Source: Streptomyces albiflavescens
GTDB taxonomy: Bacteria; Actinomycetota; Actinomycetes; Streptomycetales; Streptomycetaceae
Assembly (NCBI RefSeq): GCF_014645835.1
Contig: NZ_BMMM01000012.1
Coordinates: forward strand, 145,474 to 209,473
DNA length: 64,000 nt
Direction: 5' to 3'
Of the stretch, positions 48,681 to 57,398 are shown piece by piece (position 1 is the first letter of the stretch; every line of letters begins with the position of its first letter). A program made the position numbers and the translations under genes. The notes under the pieces were generated by a model. That model was given only the letters and a program-made list of their open reading frames with translations. It made no database searches and was not told the DNA's origin.

Positions 48681-49469
48681 ATGCGCACTGAACTCGTCTC
48701 GGAGCCCGGTGACCCGGACCGCCCCAATGAGGACTTCGCATCGGTCGGCCTTCCGGCCTCAGGACAGGGGGGTTCGCTGGTCGTCCTGGACGGCGTGACG
48801 CCCCCTCGGAGCGACTACGGCTGTCTGCATTCCGTCGCCTGGTTCTCCACACGCCTCGGCGGAGCCCTGACCGAACTGTCCGTTTCCCGCCGAGATCTGA
48901 CCCTGCCGGAGATCCTCTCCAGGGCCATTCGCCGCGTGGCTGACGCCCACGCCGACACCTGTGACCTTTCTCACCCACGGACACCGCAGGCAACCGTGGT
49001 CCTCGCCAGATGGTCCGCCGCCGAGGTCGAGTACCTGATCCTCTCGGACTCCGCCCTGCTGGTGGAGTCCCCCACGGGCGACGTGACCGCACTCCTGGAC
49101 GACCGCCTCTCCCGCCTCCCCCGCACCTCCCTCGCGACGGACGCCGTCGCCGACGCGACCGTCCGCAACAAGGAGGACGGCTTCTTCACGGCGGCGGCGG
49201 ATCCCTCGGTGGTCTCCCGCGCGGTGACCGGCACACTGCCCCGCACGTCCGTCCGCGCCCTGACCGCCCTCACGGACGGCGCCACCCGCTGGGTGGAAAA
49301 GTTCCACGAGGGCGACTGGGCCGCCCTGTTCACCCTCGTACGGAAGGAGGGCACACAGGCACTCGTCAACCGCGTACGGGCACTGGAGACCGCGGACGCG
49401 CAGGAGCGGGTGCATCTGCGACGGAGCAAGACGCATGACGATGCGACGGCGGTGTTCGTGGAGCTGTGA
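48681..49469 (+). CDS. PP2C-like serine/threonine phosphatase homolog
   Basis: The 262-residue protein has the PP2C layout: GDPDRPNEDFASVG (equivalent of the RxxxNED motif), SLVVLDGVTPPRSDYG (in place of VADGMGG), VLARWSAAEVEYLILSDSAL (GDSR-like position) and THDDATAVFVEL at the end, where family members have DDxTxV. The Asp ligands of motifs 1, 2 and the last are present, but the VxDGxGG glycine pair is replaced by TPP. Activity is plausible but reduced metal binding is possible. ATG 48681 starts the conserved part. It stands alone between the conservon and a MarR gene. Confidence 0.75.
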   Translation: MRTELVSEPGDPDRPNEDFASVGLPASGQGGSLVVLDGVTPPRSDYGCLHSVAWFSTRLGGALTELSVSRRDLTLPEILSRAIRRVADAHADTCDLSHPRTPQATVVLARWSAAEVEYLILSDSALLVESPTGDVTALLDDRLSRLPRTSLATDAVADATVRNKEDGFFTAAADPSVVSRAVTGTLPRTSVRALTALTDGATRWVEKFHEGDWAALFTLVRKEGTQALVNRVRALETADAQERVHLRRSKTHDDATAVFVEL

Positions 49470-49521
49470 GCCGGGATGCCCGCGAGGCGCGCATCCTCGG
49501 GGAAGCGGGCCGGCCGGTGGC

Positions 49522-50019
49522 CTAACGCTGCTGTTCCATCCCCGTGTTCAGCTGGTGCAGCAGCCGGGCCAGTTCCGCGACCTCGCGGGGGTCCCAGCCC
49601 GCGAGCTGCCGGACATAGCGGGCCCGGCGGGCCTGTCGGACCTTCCGGAAGCGTTCCTGTCCCTCCTCCGTGAGGTGGACGAGCCAGGCGCGGCCGTCGG
49701 CGGGGTCGGGCTCGCGGGCCACGAGGCCGAGATCCTCGAGGGCGCGGAGCTGACGGGACATCGTGGCCTTGCCGACGCCGATGTAGGCGGCGAGCTCCGT
49801 GGCACGCTGCCGGCCGCACTCCTCCAGCCGGAAGAGGAGCCCGTACGCGGAGGACTCCAGGTCGGGATGGACCTCGCGGGCCATCTCACCGGAGGAGGCG
49901 CGGGCGCGCCGCAAGAACACGGTCAACTCGCGTTCCAGCGCCGGGAATTCCTGGTCCACACCACTTCCCGACGCCGCGGATTCGACACGCTGCCCGCCGC
50001 CGTTTCCGTTGTCGTGCAC
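49522..50019 (-). CDS. MarR-family transcriptional regulator
   Basis: A ~165-residue winged-helix regulator. HTH at about residues 70-95: QRATELAAYIGVGKATMSRQ, then LRALEDLGLVAREPDPADGR and AWLVHLTEEGQERFRKVR, which is the canonical wing (DxR-x-x-x-V-x-LT). GTG 50019 is chosen because a GGGG site precedes it; the longer frame to 50175 is rejected. It is divergent from the GH25 lysozyme gene with a short palindrome between them, so control of that gene is likely. Confidence 0.88.
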   Translation of the reverse strand: MHDNGNGGGQRVESAASGSGVDQEFPALERELTVFLRRARASSGEMAREVHPDLESSAYGLLFRLEECGRQRATELAAYIGVGKATMSRQLRALEDLGLVAREPDPADGRAWLVHLTEEGQERFRKVRQARRARYVRQLAGWDPREVAELARLLHQLNTGMEQQR

Positions 50020-50147
50020 GTCAGCACCCCTGCCCCGGTTTCCCGATCCTGAAAGTTTCCGCCACAATCCGCCATTGCCGCAGCTCCGCCAGTATTTCGC
50101 AGGCGTAGACCAACGGCAGCCTCCGGGCCCTCTTCCCACGCCGTCTT

Positions 50148-50159
50148 CTACGTGCGTAG
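50148..50159. promoter_or_regulatory. Palindrome between marR and lysozyme genes
   Basis: CTACGTGCGTAG at 50148-50159 is a dyad with 5-bp arms around TG. It lies in the divergent intergenic region, 150 nt before the GH25 gene, and is a candidate MarR operator. Confidence 0.45.
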
Positions 50160-50301
50160 CTTCTTTATCAGGCAATCAGTGGCATGCCCACGCCATCTGC
50201 AGGTCGACGAGGACCTGACCCCCCACCCGGGCGTGCGCGTGCCGTCAGCGTTCCCCCCACCGAGCACCACCGTGCACCACCGATCTCTTCGGAGGCACGA
50301 C

Positions 50302-51126
50302 ATGCCCGTGCACAGACACAGACCCGCAACGACCCACCGCCTGCGCCCGCTCGCGTTGGGAATCCTGCTCACCGCCTTCTCCCTCCTGTACACCCTCCCC
50401 TCCTCCGCCGCCGACATCCCCGCCCGGGGCTCCGCCCACATGGGCATGGGCGTCGTCGCGCACGACGGTCAGGACGGTACGCCGAGCAGCGGTGACGCCA
50501 CGCAGACGGAAGGCGTGGACGTCTCCGGCTACCAGGGCAACGTCGCCTGGTCGACCCTGTGGAGCAGTGGGGTCAGGTGGGCCTACACCAAGGCGACCGA
50601 GGGCACGTACTACACGAACCCGTACTTCGCCCAGCAGTACAACGGCTCGTACAACGTCGGCATGATCCGCGGCGCGTACCACTTCGCGACTCCCGACACG
50701 ACGACCGGCGCCACGCAGGCGAACTACTTCGTGGACCACGGCGGTGGCTGGTCGAAGGACGGCAAGACGCTGCCGGGCGCGCTCGACATCGAGTGGAACC
50801 CGTACGGGGCCGCCTGCTACGGCAAGACCCAGAGCGCCATGGTGAGCTGGATCAGCAGCTTCCTCGCCCAGTACAAGGCGCGCACGGGACGCGACGCGGT
50901 GATCTACACGGCCACCAGCTGGTGGACCCAGTGCACGGGCAACTACGGCGGCTTCGCCTCCGCCAACCCGCTGTGGATCGCCCGTTACGCCTCCGACCCC
51001 GGCACGCTCCCCGCCGGCTGGTCCTACTACACGATGTGGCAGTACACGTCGTCCGGACCGACCGTCGGCGACCACGACAAGTTCAACGGGGCCCTCGACC
51101 GGGTGGTGGCGCTGGCCAACGGCTGA
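50302..51126 (+). CDS. Secreted GH25 lysozyme (N,O-diacetylmuramidase type)
   Basis: The 274-residue precursor has a signal peptide (LALGILLTAFSLLYTLPSSA) and a GH25 catalytic barrel. Family motifs: EGVDVSGYQGNVAWSTLWSS (first catalytic Asp in the DVSxxQ motif), WAYTKATEGTYYTNPYF, GAYHFATPDTTTG, and GALDIEWNPYG carrying the DxE catalytic acid. TMWQYTSSG is near the end. GH25 enzymes cut the bond between MurNAc and GlcNAc and also act on O-acetylated walls, as Streptomyces cellosyl does. GGAGG precedes ATG 50302. It is divergent from a MarR gene and followed by a strong terminator. Confidence 0.95.
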   Translation: MPVHRHRPATTHRLRPLALGILLTAFSLLYTLPSSAADIPARGSAHMGMGVVAHDGQDGTPSSGDATQTEGVDVSGYQGNVAWSTLWSSGVRWAYTKATEGTYYTNPYFAQQYNGSYNVGMIRGAYHFATPDTTTGATQANYFVDHGGGWSKDGKTLPGALDIEWNPYGAACYGKTQSAMVSWISSFLAQYKARTGRDAVIYTATSWWTQCTGNYGGFASANPLWIARYASDPGTLPAGWSYYTMWQYTSSGPTVGDHDKFNGALDRVVALANG

Positions 51127-51158
51127 CCCGCCCGAGCGTGGGCACCGCGCGCACGGTG

Positions 51159-51192
51159 AAGGCCCGGGCCTCCCTCACGGGACCCGGGCCTT
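51159..51192. terminator. Bidirectional terminator between lysozyme and lon
   Basis: AAGGCCCGGG (51159-51168) and CCCGGGCCTT (51183-51192) pair perfectly with a 14-nt loop between convergent genes. It can stop both transcripts. Confidence 0.85.
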
Positions 51193-51211
51193 CCCTTTCC
51201 GGTCGCGTCCG

Positions 51212-53629
51212 TCACGCCGCTACCGGAACCTCCGGCGTCGCGCCGTTCGTCGCCGGCGACAGCGCCAGCTCCAGGACCTGTCGGACGTCCGTGACGGCAT
51301 GGACGTCGAGCTTCTCCAGGACCTCGGCCGGGACGTCGTCCAGGTCGGGCTCGTTGCGCTTGGGGATGATGACCGTCGTGACACCCGCGCGGTGCGCGGC
51401 GAGCAGCTTCTGCTTCACCCCGCCGATGGGCAGGACACGACCCGTCAGCGAGACCTCACCCGTCATCGCCACATCGGTGCGGACCAGGCGGCCGGACAGG
51501 AGCGAGGCCAGCGCCGTCGTCATGGTGACGCCCGCGCTCGGTCCGTCCTTGGGGACCGCGCCCGCCGGGAAGTGGATGTGCACGCCCCGGTCCTTCAGGT
51601 CACCGACCGGCAGTTCGAGCTCGGCACCGTGCGACCTGAGGAAGCTCAGCGCGATCTGCGCCGACTCCTTCATCACGTCGCCCAGCTGACCCGTCAGGGT
51701 CAGGCCCGCCGCGCCCGTCTCCGGGTCGGCCAGCGACGCCTCGACGTAGAGCACGTCACCGCCGGCGCCCGTGACGGCCAGACCGGTGGCGACACCGGGC
51801 ACCGCCGTGCGCCGCTCGGCCGGGTCCTGAGCGGACTCGGGCACGTGGTGCGGCCTGCCGATCAGACCGCGCAGATCCGCGTCCGTGACCGTGAAGGGCA
51901 GCTCCCGCTCGCCCAGTTCATGCTGGGCCGCCACCTTGCGCAGCAGCCGCGCGACGGCCCGCTCCAGGTTTCGTACACCCGCCTCCCGCGTGTACTCGCC
52001 GGCGAGCTTGCGCAGTGCGCTCTCGTCCAGCGTGACCTCCTCGGACTGCAGACCGGCCCGCTCCAGCTGGCGCGGCAGCAGGTGGTCCCGGGCGATGACG
52101 ACCTTCTCGTCCTCGGTGTAGCCGTCGAGGCGGACCAGCTCCATACGGTCGAGCAGGGCCTCCGGGATGGCCTCCAGGACGTTCGCCGTCGCGAGGAACA
52201 CGACGTCGCTCAGGTCGAGTTCGACCTCCAGGTAGTGGTCGCGGAAGGTGTGGTTCTGCGCCGGGTCGAGGACTTCGAGCAGGGCCGCGGCCGGGTCGCC
52301 GCGGAAGTCGGAGCCGACCTTGTCGATCTCGTCCAGCAGGACCACCGGGTTCATGGACCCGGCCTCCTTGATGGCGCGGACGATACGGCCGGGCAGCGCG
52401 CCCACGTACGTACGCCGGTGTCCGCGGATCTCGGCCTCGTCCCGCACGCCACCCAGGGCGACGCGGACGAACTTGCGGCCCATGGCGTGCGCGACGGACT
52501 CGCCGAGCGAGGTCTTGCCGACACCGGGCGGGCCGACCAGCGCGAGCACGGCACCGCCGCGCCGCCCGCCGACCACGCCGAGCCCGCGCTCGGAGCGCCG
52601 CTTGCGCACCGCGAGGTACTCGGTGATCCGCTCCTTCACGTCCTCCAGACCGGCGTGCTCGGCGTCCAGGATCGCCTTGGCGCCCTGGATGTCGTACTCG
52701 TCCTCGGTCCGCTCGCTCCACGGCAGTTCGAGCACGGTGTCGAGCCAGGTCCGGATCCAGCTGCCCTCGGGCGACTGGTCGCTGGACCGCTCCAGCTTGT
52801 CGACCTCCTTGAGCGCGGCCTCGCGGACCTTCTCGGGGAGGTCGGCGGCCTCGACGCGGGCGCGGTAGTCGTCGGACTCCTCCGCGTCCGAGGACTCGCC
52901 GTTCAGCTCGCGCAGCTCCTTGCGGACGGCTTCGAGCTGACGCCGCAGCAGGAACTCGCGCTGCTGCTTGTCGACGCCCTCCTGGACATCCTTGGCGATG
53001 GACTCGGCGACATCCTGCTCGGCCAGATGCTCACGGAGCTGCTCGGTGGCGAGCTTCAGCCGGGCGACCGGGTCGGCGGTCTCCAGGAGCTCCACCTTCT
53101 GCTCGATGGACAGGAACGGGGAGTAACCGGAATTGTCGGCAAGGGCGGAAACATCATCAATCTGCTGTACGCGGTCCACGACCTGCCAGGCGGCGCGCTT
53201 GCGCAGCCAGCTGGTGGCGAGGGCCTTGTACTCCTTGACCAGGTCGGTGACCCGGCCGGGCAGCGGGTCGGGCAGAGTCTCTTCGACCCGGGTGCCCTCC
53301 ACCCACAGCGCGGCACCGGGACCCGTGGTCCCCGCGCCGACCTTCACGCGCCCACGCCCGCGGATCAGCGCGCCCGGGTCGCCGTCGGCCAGGCGGCCGA
53401 CCTGCTCGACGGTGCCGAGCACACCGGTGCCCGCGTACGTCCCGTCGATGCGTGGCACCAGCAGCACCTGTGGCTTGCCCGGTGTCGAACGGGCGGCGGC
53501 CTGGGCGGCCTCCACCGCTGCGCGTACATCGGTGTCGTTCAGGTCCAGCGGAACCACCATGCCGGGCAGTACGACCTCGTCGTCGAGCGGCAGCACGGGC
53601 AGGGTGAGCGGTGTGGACGTCGAAGCCAT
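51212..53629 (-). CDS. lon: ATP-dependent protease Lon
   Basis: An 805-residue Lon protease of the cytoplasm that degrades misfolded and regulatory proteins. N-terminal LAN domain with LPVLPLDDEVVLPGMVVPLD; coiled-coil middle (residues ~190-300); AAA+ domain with Walker A ALVGPPGVGKTSLGESVAHA and Walker B VVLLDEIDKVG. The C-terminal peptidase domain carries the catalytic Ser in PKDGPSAGVTM and Lys in LPIGGVKQKLLAAHRA. Length and order match LonA. ATG 53629 has AAGGGGAG 4 nt upstream. A HAIR element at 53652-53670 overlaps the probable promoter, which fits the known HspR control of Streptomyces lon. Confidence 0.97.
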   Translation of the reverse strand: MASTSTPLTLPVLPLDDEVVLPGMVVPLDLNDTDVRAAVEAAQAAARSTPGKPQVLLVPRIDGTYAGTGVLGTVEQVGRLADGDPGALIRGRGRVKVGAGTTGPGAALWVEGTRVEETLPDPLPGRVTDLVKEYKALATSWLRKRAAWQVVDRVQQIDDVSALADNSGYSPFLSIEQKVELLETADPVARLKLATEQLREHLAEQDVAESIAKDVQEGVDKQQREFLLRRQLEAVRKELRELNGESSDAEESDDYRARVEAADLPEKVREAALKEVDKLERSSDQSPEGSWIRTWLDTVLELPWSERTEDEYDIQGAKAILDAEHAGLEDVKERITEYLAVRKRRSERGLGVVGGRRGGAVLALVGPPGVGKTSLGESVAHAMGRKFVRVALGGVRDEAEIRGHRRTYVGALPGRIVRAIKEAGSMNPVVLLDEIDKVGSDFRGDPAAALLEVLDPAQNHTFRDHYLEVELDLSDVVFLATANVLEAIPEALLDRMELVRLDGYTEDEKVVIARDHLLPRQLERAGLQSEEVTLDESALRKLAGEYTREAGVRNLERAVARLLRKVAAQHELGERELPFTVTDADLRGLIGRPHHVPESAQDPAERRTAVPGVATGLAVTGAGGDVLYVEASLADPETGAAGLTLTGQLGDVMKESAQIALSFLRSHGAELELPVGDLKDRGVHIHFPAGAVPKDGPSAGVTMTTALASLLSGRLVRTDVAMTGEVSLTGRVLPIGGVKQKLLAAHRAGVTTVIIPKRNEPDLDDVPAEVLEKLDVHAVTDVRQVLELALSPATNGATPEVPVAA

Positions 53630-53651
53630 GATCTCCCCTTCGGCAGTCAAG

Positions 53652-53670
53652 TTGAGTTACACCGGCTCAA
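53652..53670 (-). promoter_or_regulatory. HspR-type HAIR operator upstream of lon
   Basis: TTGAGT, seven bases (TACACCG), GCTCAA: this matches the core of the HAIR consensus CTTGAGT-N7-ACTCAAG, with one base changed in the right arm. It lies 23-41 nt upstream of the lon start codon, overlapping the leader or promoter. HspR repression through HAIR at lon is established in Streptomyces. Confidence 0.8.
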
Positions 53671-53894
53671 TGCATGGAGGCCTTGCATTGTTCCCCGGGG
53701 TCCGTTCGCTGTCAGCGATCAGCTCTGCGATCTGCGATCAGACCGCCTCGCGCCCGAGCGCGGCCCGCGCCCGCACAGCTCTCCTCGCCCCCGGAGCGCG
53801 GCCCGCGCCGGGAATGAACGTCGCGCACGGCCCGGGCGTCACAGGTGCGGTGCCGGATGCGGTTCCACTCCACCGTCTGCCTCCGGGGGGCATC

Positions 53895-54791
53895 ATGCGG
53901 TCCGTCAAACTGCTCGTCGTACTCGGCCTGGTCGCCGCCGCAGCCGTCGGATGCGGCAACGAAACGACACCCCGCGGCGGCGACAAGGTCCGGGACGGCG
54001 GCACCGCCGCCGACTCGGAGCGCGCCCGCCAGGTCGCCGCCGCCTGGGAGGGCTCCGAGGCGGCGCGGGTGTGGCAGCGGGGCTACTACCCGCTCGGCGA
54101 CGCCGTTCAGCTGCCCGAAGGGGCGTTCCACAACGACGCCGACAAGCGCGCGTACCTCACCCAGAACTTCGAACTGCGCGCCTCTCTTCCCGACGCGCCG
54201 AAGAAGAAGGGGGAGATCCGGTGGCGCGACGGCGACTCGCTCGCCGTCCCGGTCACCTCCGCGCGAGCGGCGTACGAGAAGCTCGACCGGGGCGGTAATT
54301 CGGGTCCCGCCCTCACCGTGACCGGTGCCCGGCTCGGCGAGATGACCCTGCTGACCAGCCGGGGGGCGGCGACGGTCCCCGCCTGGCACTTCACGATCAA
54401 GGGCTACGACACTCCGCTCGAACGCGTCGCGGTCACCCCCGCGAAACTCCCCCGGCCCCCGATCGGGCCCGTGCGGCAGCAGACGGCCGAGCTGGGACCG
54501 CTCGCCGGGCTGGACACGGTCGCGGAGGACGGCCGGACGGTCACCCTGCGCGCCGAGCACGGATCGTGCGACGACGGCCCAGCCGTCGACGTGCTGGAGA
54601 CCGGGGGCAGCGTGGTGTTCTCCGCCTCGGTCCGCGGCGTCTCCGACGGCCCGTGCACGTCCGAACTGCGCATCGAGAAGGTGACGGTGAAACTGGACCG
54701 CCCGATCGGTGACCGCATGCTCCTCGACGCGTTCACCGGCAGGCCCGTGCCCTACGAGCAGCCCCACTCCACCTCGCCGACCTGGAGCTGA
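53895..54791 (+). CDS. Lipoprotein, unknown function
   Basis: A 298-residue lipoprotein with lipobox AAAAVGC (Cys at about residue 20). The mature protein has a helical charged N-terminal third (ERARQVAAAWEGSEAARVWQ) and a beta-rich body with VPAWHFTIKGYDTPLERVAV and LRIEKVTVKLDRPIGDRMLL. It has one Cys pair (HGSCDDGP and DGPCTSEL) likely bridged. No catalytic motif is seen. It is divergent from lon by 265 nt. The last residues (PYEQPHSTSPTWS) run in the same frame into the sulfatase remnant that follows its stop. Confidence 0.8.
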   Translation: MRSVKLLVVLGLVAAAAVGCGNETTPRGGDKVRDGGTAADSERARQVAAAWEGSEAARVWQRGYYPLGDAVQLPEGAFHNDADKRAYLTQNFELRASLPDAPKKKGEIRWRDGDSLAVPVTSARAAYEKLDRGGNSGPALTVTGARLGEMTLLTSRGAATVPAWHFTIKGYDTPLERVAVTPAKLPRPPIGPVRQQTAELGPLAGLDTVAEDGRTVTLRAEHGSCDDGPAVDVLETGGSVVFSASVRGVSDGPCTSELRIEKVTVKLDRPIGDRMLLDAFTGRPVPYEQPHSTSPTWS

Positions 54792-54809
54792 CTCCACCCG
54801 GACGGCGCG

Positions 54810-55211
54810 GAGCGAGCCGGGCACATCGACATCGCGCCCGCGCTTCTCGACGCGGCCGGGATCGGGCCGGACACCCCGCACGACGGGCACTCGCTGCTCG
54901 GCACGGACGACCGCGGGCATCTGCTCGGCGAGTGGTGGTGGAACCGCCAGGACGAGCAGCCGATCCACAGCTGGGCGTCGTACATCGGCAAGAACGAGCA
55001 GTACACGGAGTACTACGACCTGCGCCTCGACGAGAAGGGCCGCCTGCCGAGCACCGGCGACAGCGCGGCGGTGGTCTTCCGCGCGTACGACGACCTGCGC
55101 CGTGACCCGTACCAGCTCACGAACGAGCTCCACGGGGCGACCGCCGCCCGGGACCATCGGCTCGGCATCCCTGGGCCGGCACGACGCCTCGCCGCGGTCC
55201 GGAACGGCTGA
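54810..55211 (+). pseudogene. Sulfatase C-terminal remnant
   Basis: About 130 codons, with no start, encode the end of a type I sulfatase: AGHIDIAPALLDAAGIGPD, LGEWWWNRQDE, SWASYIGKNEQYTEYYDLR and DDLRRDPYQLTNELHG. The catalytic Cys/Ser region and metal site of the N-terminal half are missing. The frame is the same as that of the preceding lipoprotein gene after its stop. Its 3' end overlaps the antisense end of the rhomboid-like gene. It is a relic. Confidence 0.75.
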
Positions 55212-56223
55212 CCGACGAGGGCACTCGCGCCGCCTGCCGACGCCGCACCAGCGGCCACGTCGAGATGCCGATCGTCAGGGACATCAGGTGTCCCCAGCCT
55301 GTCATCGGGTCGGTGAAGGCGAGGAGGTCGCCGACGAGCATCGCGGCGAAGCCGATCAACAGCGGCCAGCGCAGCCAGGGCGACAGCAGTCCCGCGAGCG
55401 CGCCAACGCTCGTGGCGACGCCGAAGCTGATGCCGTAGTCGAGGCGGTGCAGGGAACTGTCGGGCAGATGGCCGACCAGCACCGCGAGCCCGACGGGCAC
55501 TTCGGTGGCCAGCGTGGCGACCACGTGCCCGAGCAGGAAGACACCGGCCGTCCGCAGCCCGCCTGTCCGCCGCTCGAGCGCCGTCAGGACGACCAGGAAC
55601 GCCACCGCGTAGGGCGAGGTGATCCCGCCGACGATCCACAGCGCGCTCGCGACCAGCACCAGCACCGGGTGCTGCGCGAGATGCGCGACGTCCGTGCTGG
55701 ATGCCTGGTGCAGCGCGTGCACGAGCGTGGGGTCCGCGTACTCGGTGACGGCCGAGGTGACGGCGAGGACGGCCGCGTATCCGAAGGTGAAGGGCGTCCC
55801 GAGGGGAGTGGGGAAAAGCCGCCAGGGGCGGAGGGTACGGAGCCGCCCGGCGAGCGCGCCCAGGGCGGACACACGTGCGGCAGCAGGCGCGGCGGCCGGT
55901 CCGGGCGACGCGACCGGGACCGCTGCCGCCCTGCCCGGTCCGCGCGACGCGACCGGAGCCGCTGCCACCCTGCCCGGTCCGCGCGACGCGACCGGAGCCG
56001 CTGCCACCCTGCCCGGTCCGGGGGACGCGACCGGAGCCGCTGCCCCCGTGACCGGTTCGGGTGCCACGGCCGAAGCCGGTGCCTCCGCGGCCGCGTGGCG
56101 GGGCGTGGTGAGCGAACCGTCGCGCTGGCGGGGCATCCCGTCCAGAAGATCGTCGAGGAGAGGCGCGCCCGTCTCGGGGTCGGCCGGCACGGCGTCAGCC
56201 CGCGCGGTGGTGCTCCGGTCCAC
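55117..56223 (-). CDS. Rhomboid-like integral membrane protein with repetitive N-terminus
   Basis: A ~368-residue protein. Residues ~1-130 are disordered and include 13-residue repeats (PVASRGPGRVAAA). The C-terminal half has six or more membrane helices with the LFPTPLGTPFTFGYAAVLAV entry, GVFLLGHVVATLATEVPVGL and SFGVATSVGALAGLLSP. The GVAtSvGA segment corresponds to the rhomboid GxSG loop, but Ser is shifted and the partner His in GWGH is present in a different context, so proteolysis is uncertain. GTG 56223 is chosen because AAGGAG lies 9 nt upstream. Its C-terminal ~35 residues are read antisense to the sulfatase relic. Confidence 0.75.
   Translation of the reverse strand: MDRSTTARADAVPADPETGAPLLDDLLDGMPRQRDGSLTTPRHAAAEAPASAVAPEPVTGAAAPVASPGPGRVAAAPVASRGPGRVAAAPVASRGPGRAAAVPVASPGPAAAPAAARVSALGALAGRLRTLRPWRLFPTPLGTPFTFGYAAVLAVTSAVTEYADPTLVHALHQASSTDVAHLAQHPVLVLVASALWIVGGITSPYAVAFLVVLTALERRTGGLRTAGVFLLGHVVATLATEVPVGLAVLVGHLPDSSLHRLDYGISFGVATSVGALAGLLSPWLRWPLLIGFAAMLVGDLLAFTDPMTGWGHLMSLTIGISTWPLVRRRQAARVPSSVSRSGPRRGVVPAQGCRADGPGRRSPRGARS
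55900..56047 (-). repeat. 39-bp coding repeats in the rhomboid-like gene
   Basis: Nearly identical 39-nt units encode PVASRGPGRVAAA about three and a half times. The repeated bases around GCCCGGTCCGCGCGACGCG are almost unchanged between copies, pointing to recent duplication. Confidence 0.85.
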
Positions 56224-56319
56224 GGTGAGGCGCTCCTTCCGTCGCGCCCCACCCTTCGTGTCCCACACGTCGCTGTCTATGACCGACGCCACGCGAGAGC
56301 CGATTCACAGCAACTTCCA

Positions 56320-57358
56320 AGACCCGTCAGGCGTCCGCCGCCCTGGCGCCGTTCAAGGCGGCCATCGAGGCCGGCTGCTCGCAGCTGATGCCGTACTACG
56401 GCCAGCCGGTCGGCACCGACTGGGAGGAGGTCGGCTTCGGCTTCAACCGTGACGTCCTGACCGACCTTCTGCGGGGACGGCTCGGTTTCGACGGCATCGT
56501 CTGCACCGACTGGGGCCTGTTGACCGACGCGCCCGTCTTCGACGAGCTGTTCCCGCCCGCGCCTGGGGTGCCAAGCACCTGACCGTCGCCGAACGCGCGG
56601 CGAAGGCGCTGGACGCGGGCACCGATCAGTTCGGCGGCGAGCAGTGCCCCGGGGTGATCGTGGAAGTGGTTCGCTCGGGCCGCGTCCCGGAGGCATGTAT
56701 CGATGAATCTGTACGTCGACTCCTGCGCGAGAAGTTCGCGCTCGGCCTCTTCGAAAACCCCTATGTCGACCCGGACCGGGCCGAGGAGGTCGTCGGGGCG
56801 GGCGAGTTCACCGCGCTCGGCGAGGCGGCCCAGCGCCGCTCCCTCACCGTCCTGACCGCCCAGGACCTGCTGCCGCTGAAGGGCCGTCCGAACCTGTATG
56901 TCCAGGGCGTCTCCGAGCAGACGGCCTCGGCGTACGGCCAAGTCGTCGCCGACCCCGTCGACGCGGAACTCGCGGTGCTGCGCCTGCGCACCCCGTACGA
57001 GAAGCGTCCCGGGATCTTCGAGTCCTTCTTCCACCCCGGTTCGCTCGCCTTCCCCGAGGACGAGCTGAAGGAGATCCTGCGACTCCTGGAGCCGGTGCCG
57101 ACGTTGGTGTGCGTCAAGCTCGAACGACCGGCCGTACTCCCGGAGATCGCCGAGAAGGCGGCCGCCCTGGTCGCCGGCTACGGCGCCTCGGACGCCGCCC
57201 TGCTCGACGTCGCCTTCGGACGGGCACGGGCCGAGGGGCGCCTGCCGTTCGAACTCCCGCGCTCCATGGCGGCGGTGGAGGCGTCCCGGCCGGATGTGCC
57301 CGACGACACGGGGGATCCGGTGTTCCCGTACGGGCACGGGGCCGCACTCAGGGGTTAA
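56320..57358 (+). pseudogene. GH3-type glycosidase pseudogene
   Basis: Two frames rebuild the second half of a family 3 glycoside hydrolase. The first has GCSQLMPYYGQPVGTDWEEV and LRGRLGFDGIVCTDWG (nucleophile Asp in the CTDWG block). The second, from about 56565, has AERAAKALDAGTDQFGG, then CIDESVRRLLREKFALGLFE and FPYGHGAAL at the end. The N-terminal ~200 residues are absent and a frameshift near 56565 separates the frames (first frame stops at 56582). It is a relic of an exo-glucosidase or N-acetylglucosaminidase. With the sulfatase relic it marks loss of a polysaccharide-degrading locus. Confidence 0.8.
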
Positions 57359-57368
57359 TTCGGCTACC

Positions 57369-57392
57369 CATCCTGGTGAAACTGCCAGGATG
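57369..57392 (+). promoter_or_regulatory. Hairpin touching the next gene's ribosome binding site
   Basis: CATCCTGG (57369-57376) pairs perfectly with CCAGGATG (57385-57392) around an 8-nt loop. It lies 7 nt before ATG 57399 and borders the GGGAG ribosome binding site at 57392-57396. It may be a terminator for the decayed gene or a translation-control element. Confidence 0.5.
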
Positions 57393-57398
57393 GGAGCC

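Noticed and set aside
51299..54298. A 999-codon plus-strand frame opposite lon
   Set aside because: It lacks protein-like character and lon is certain on the other strand.
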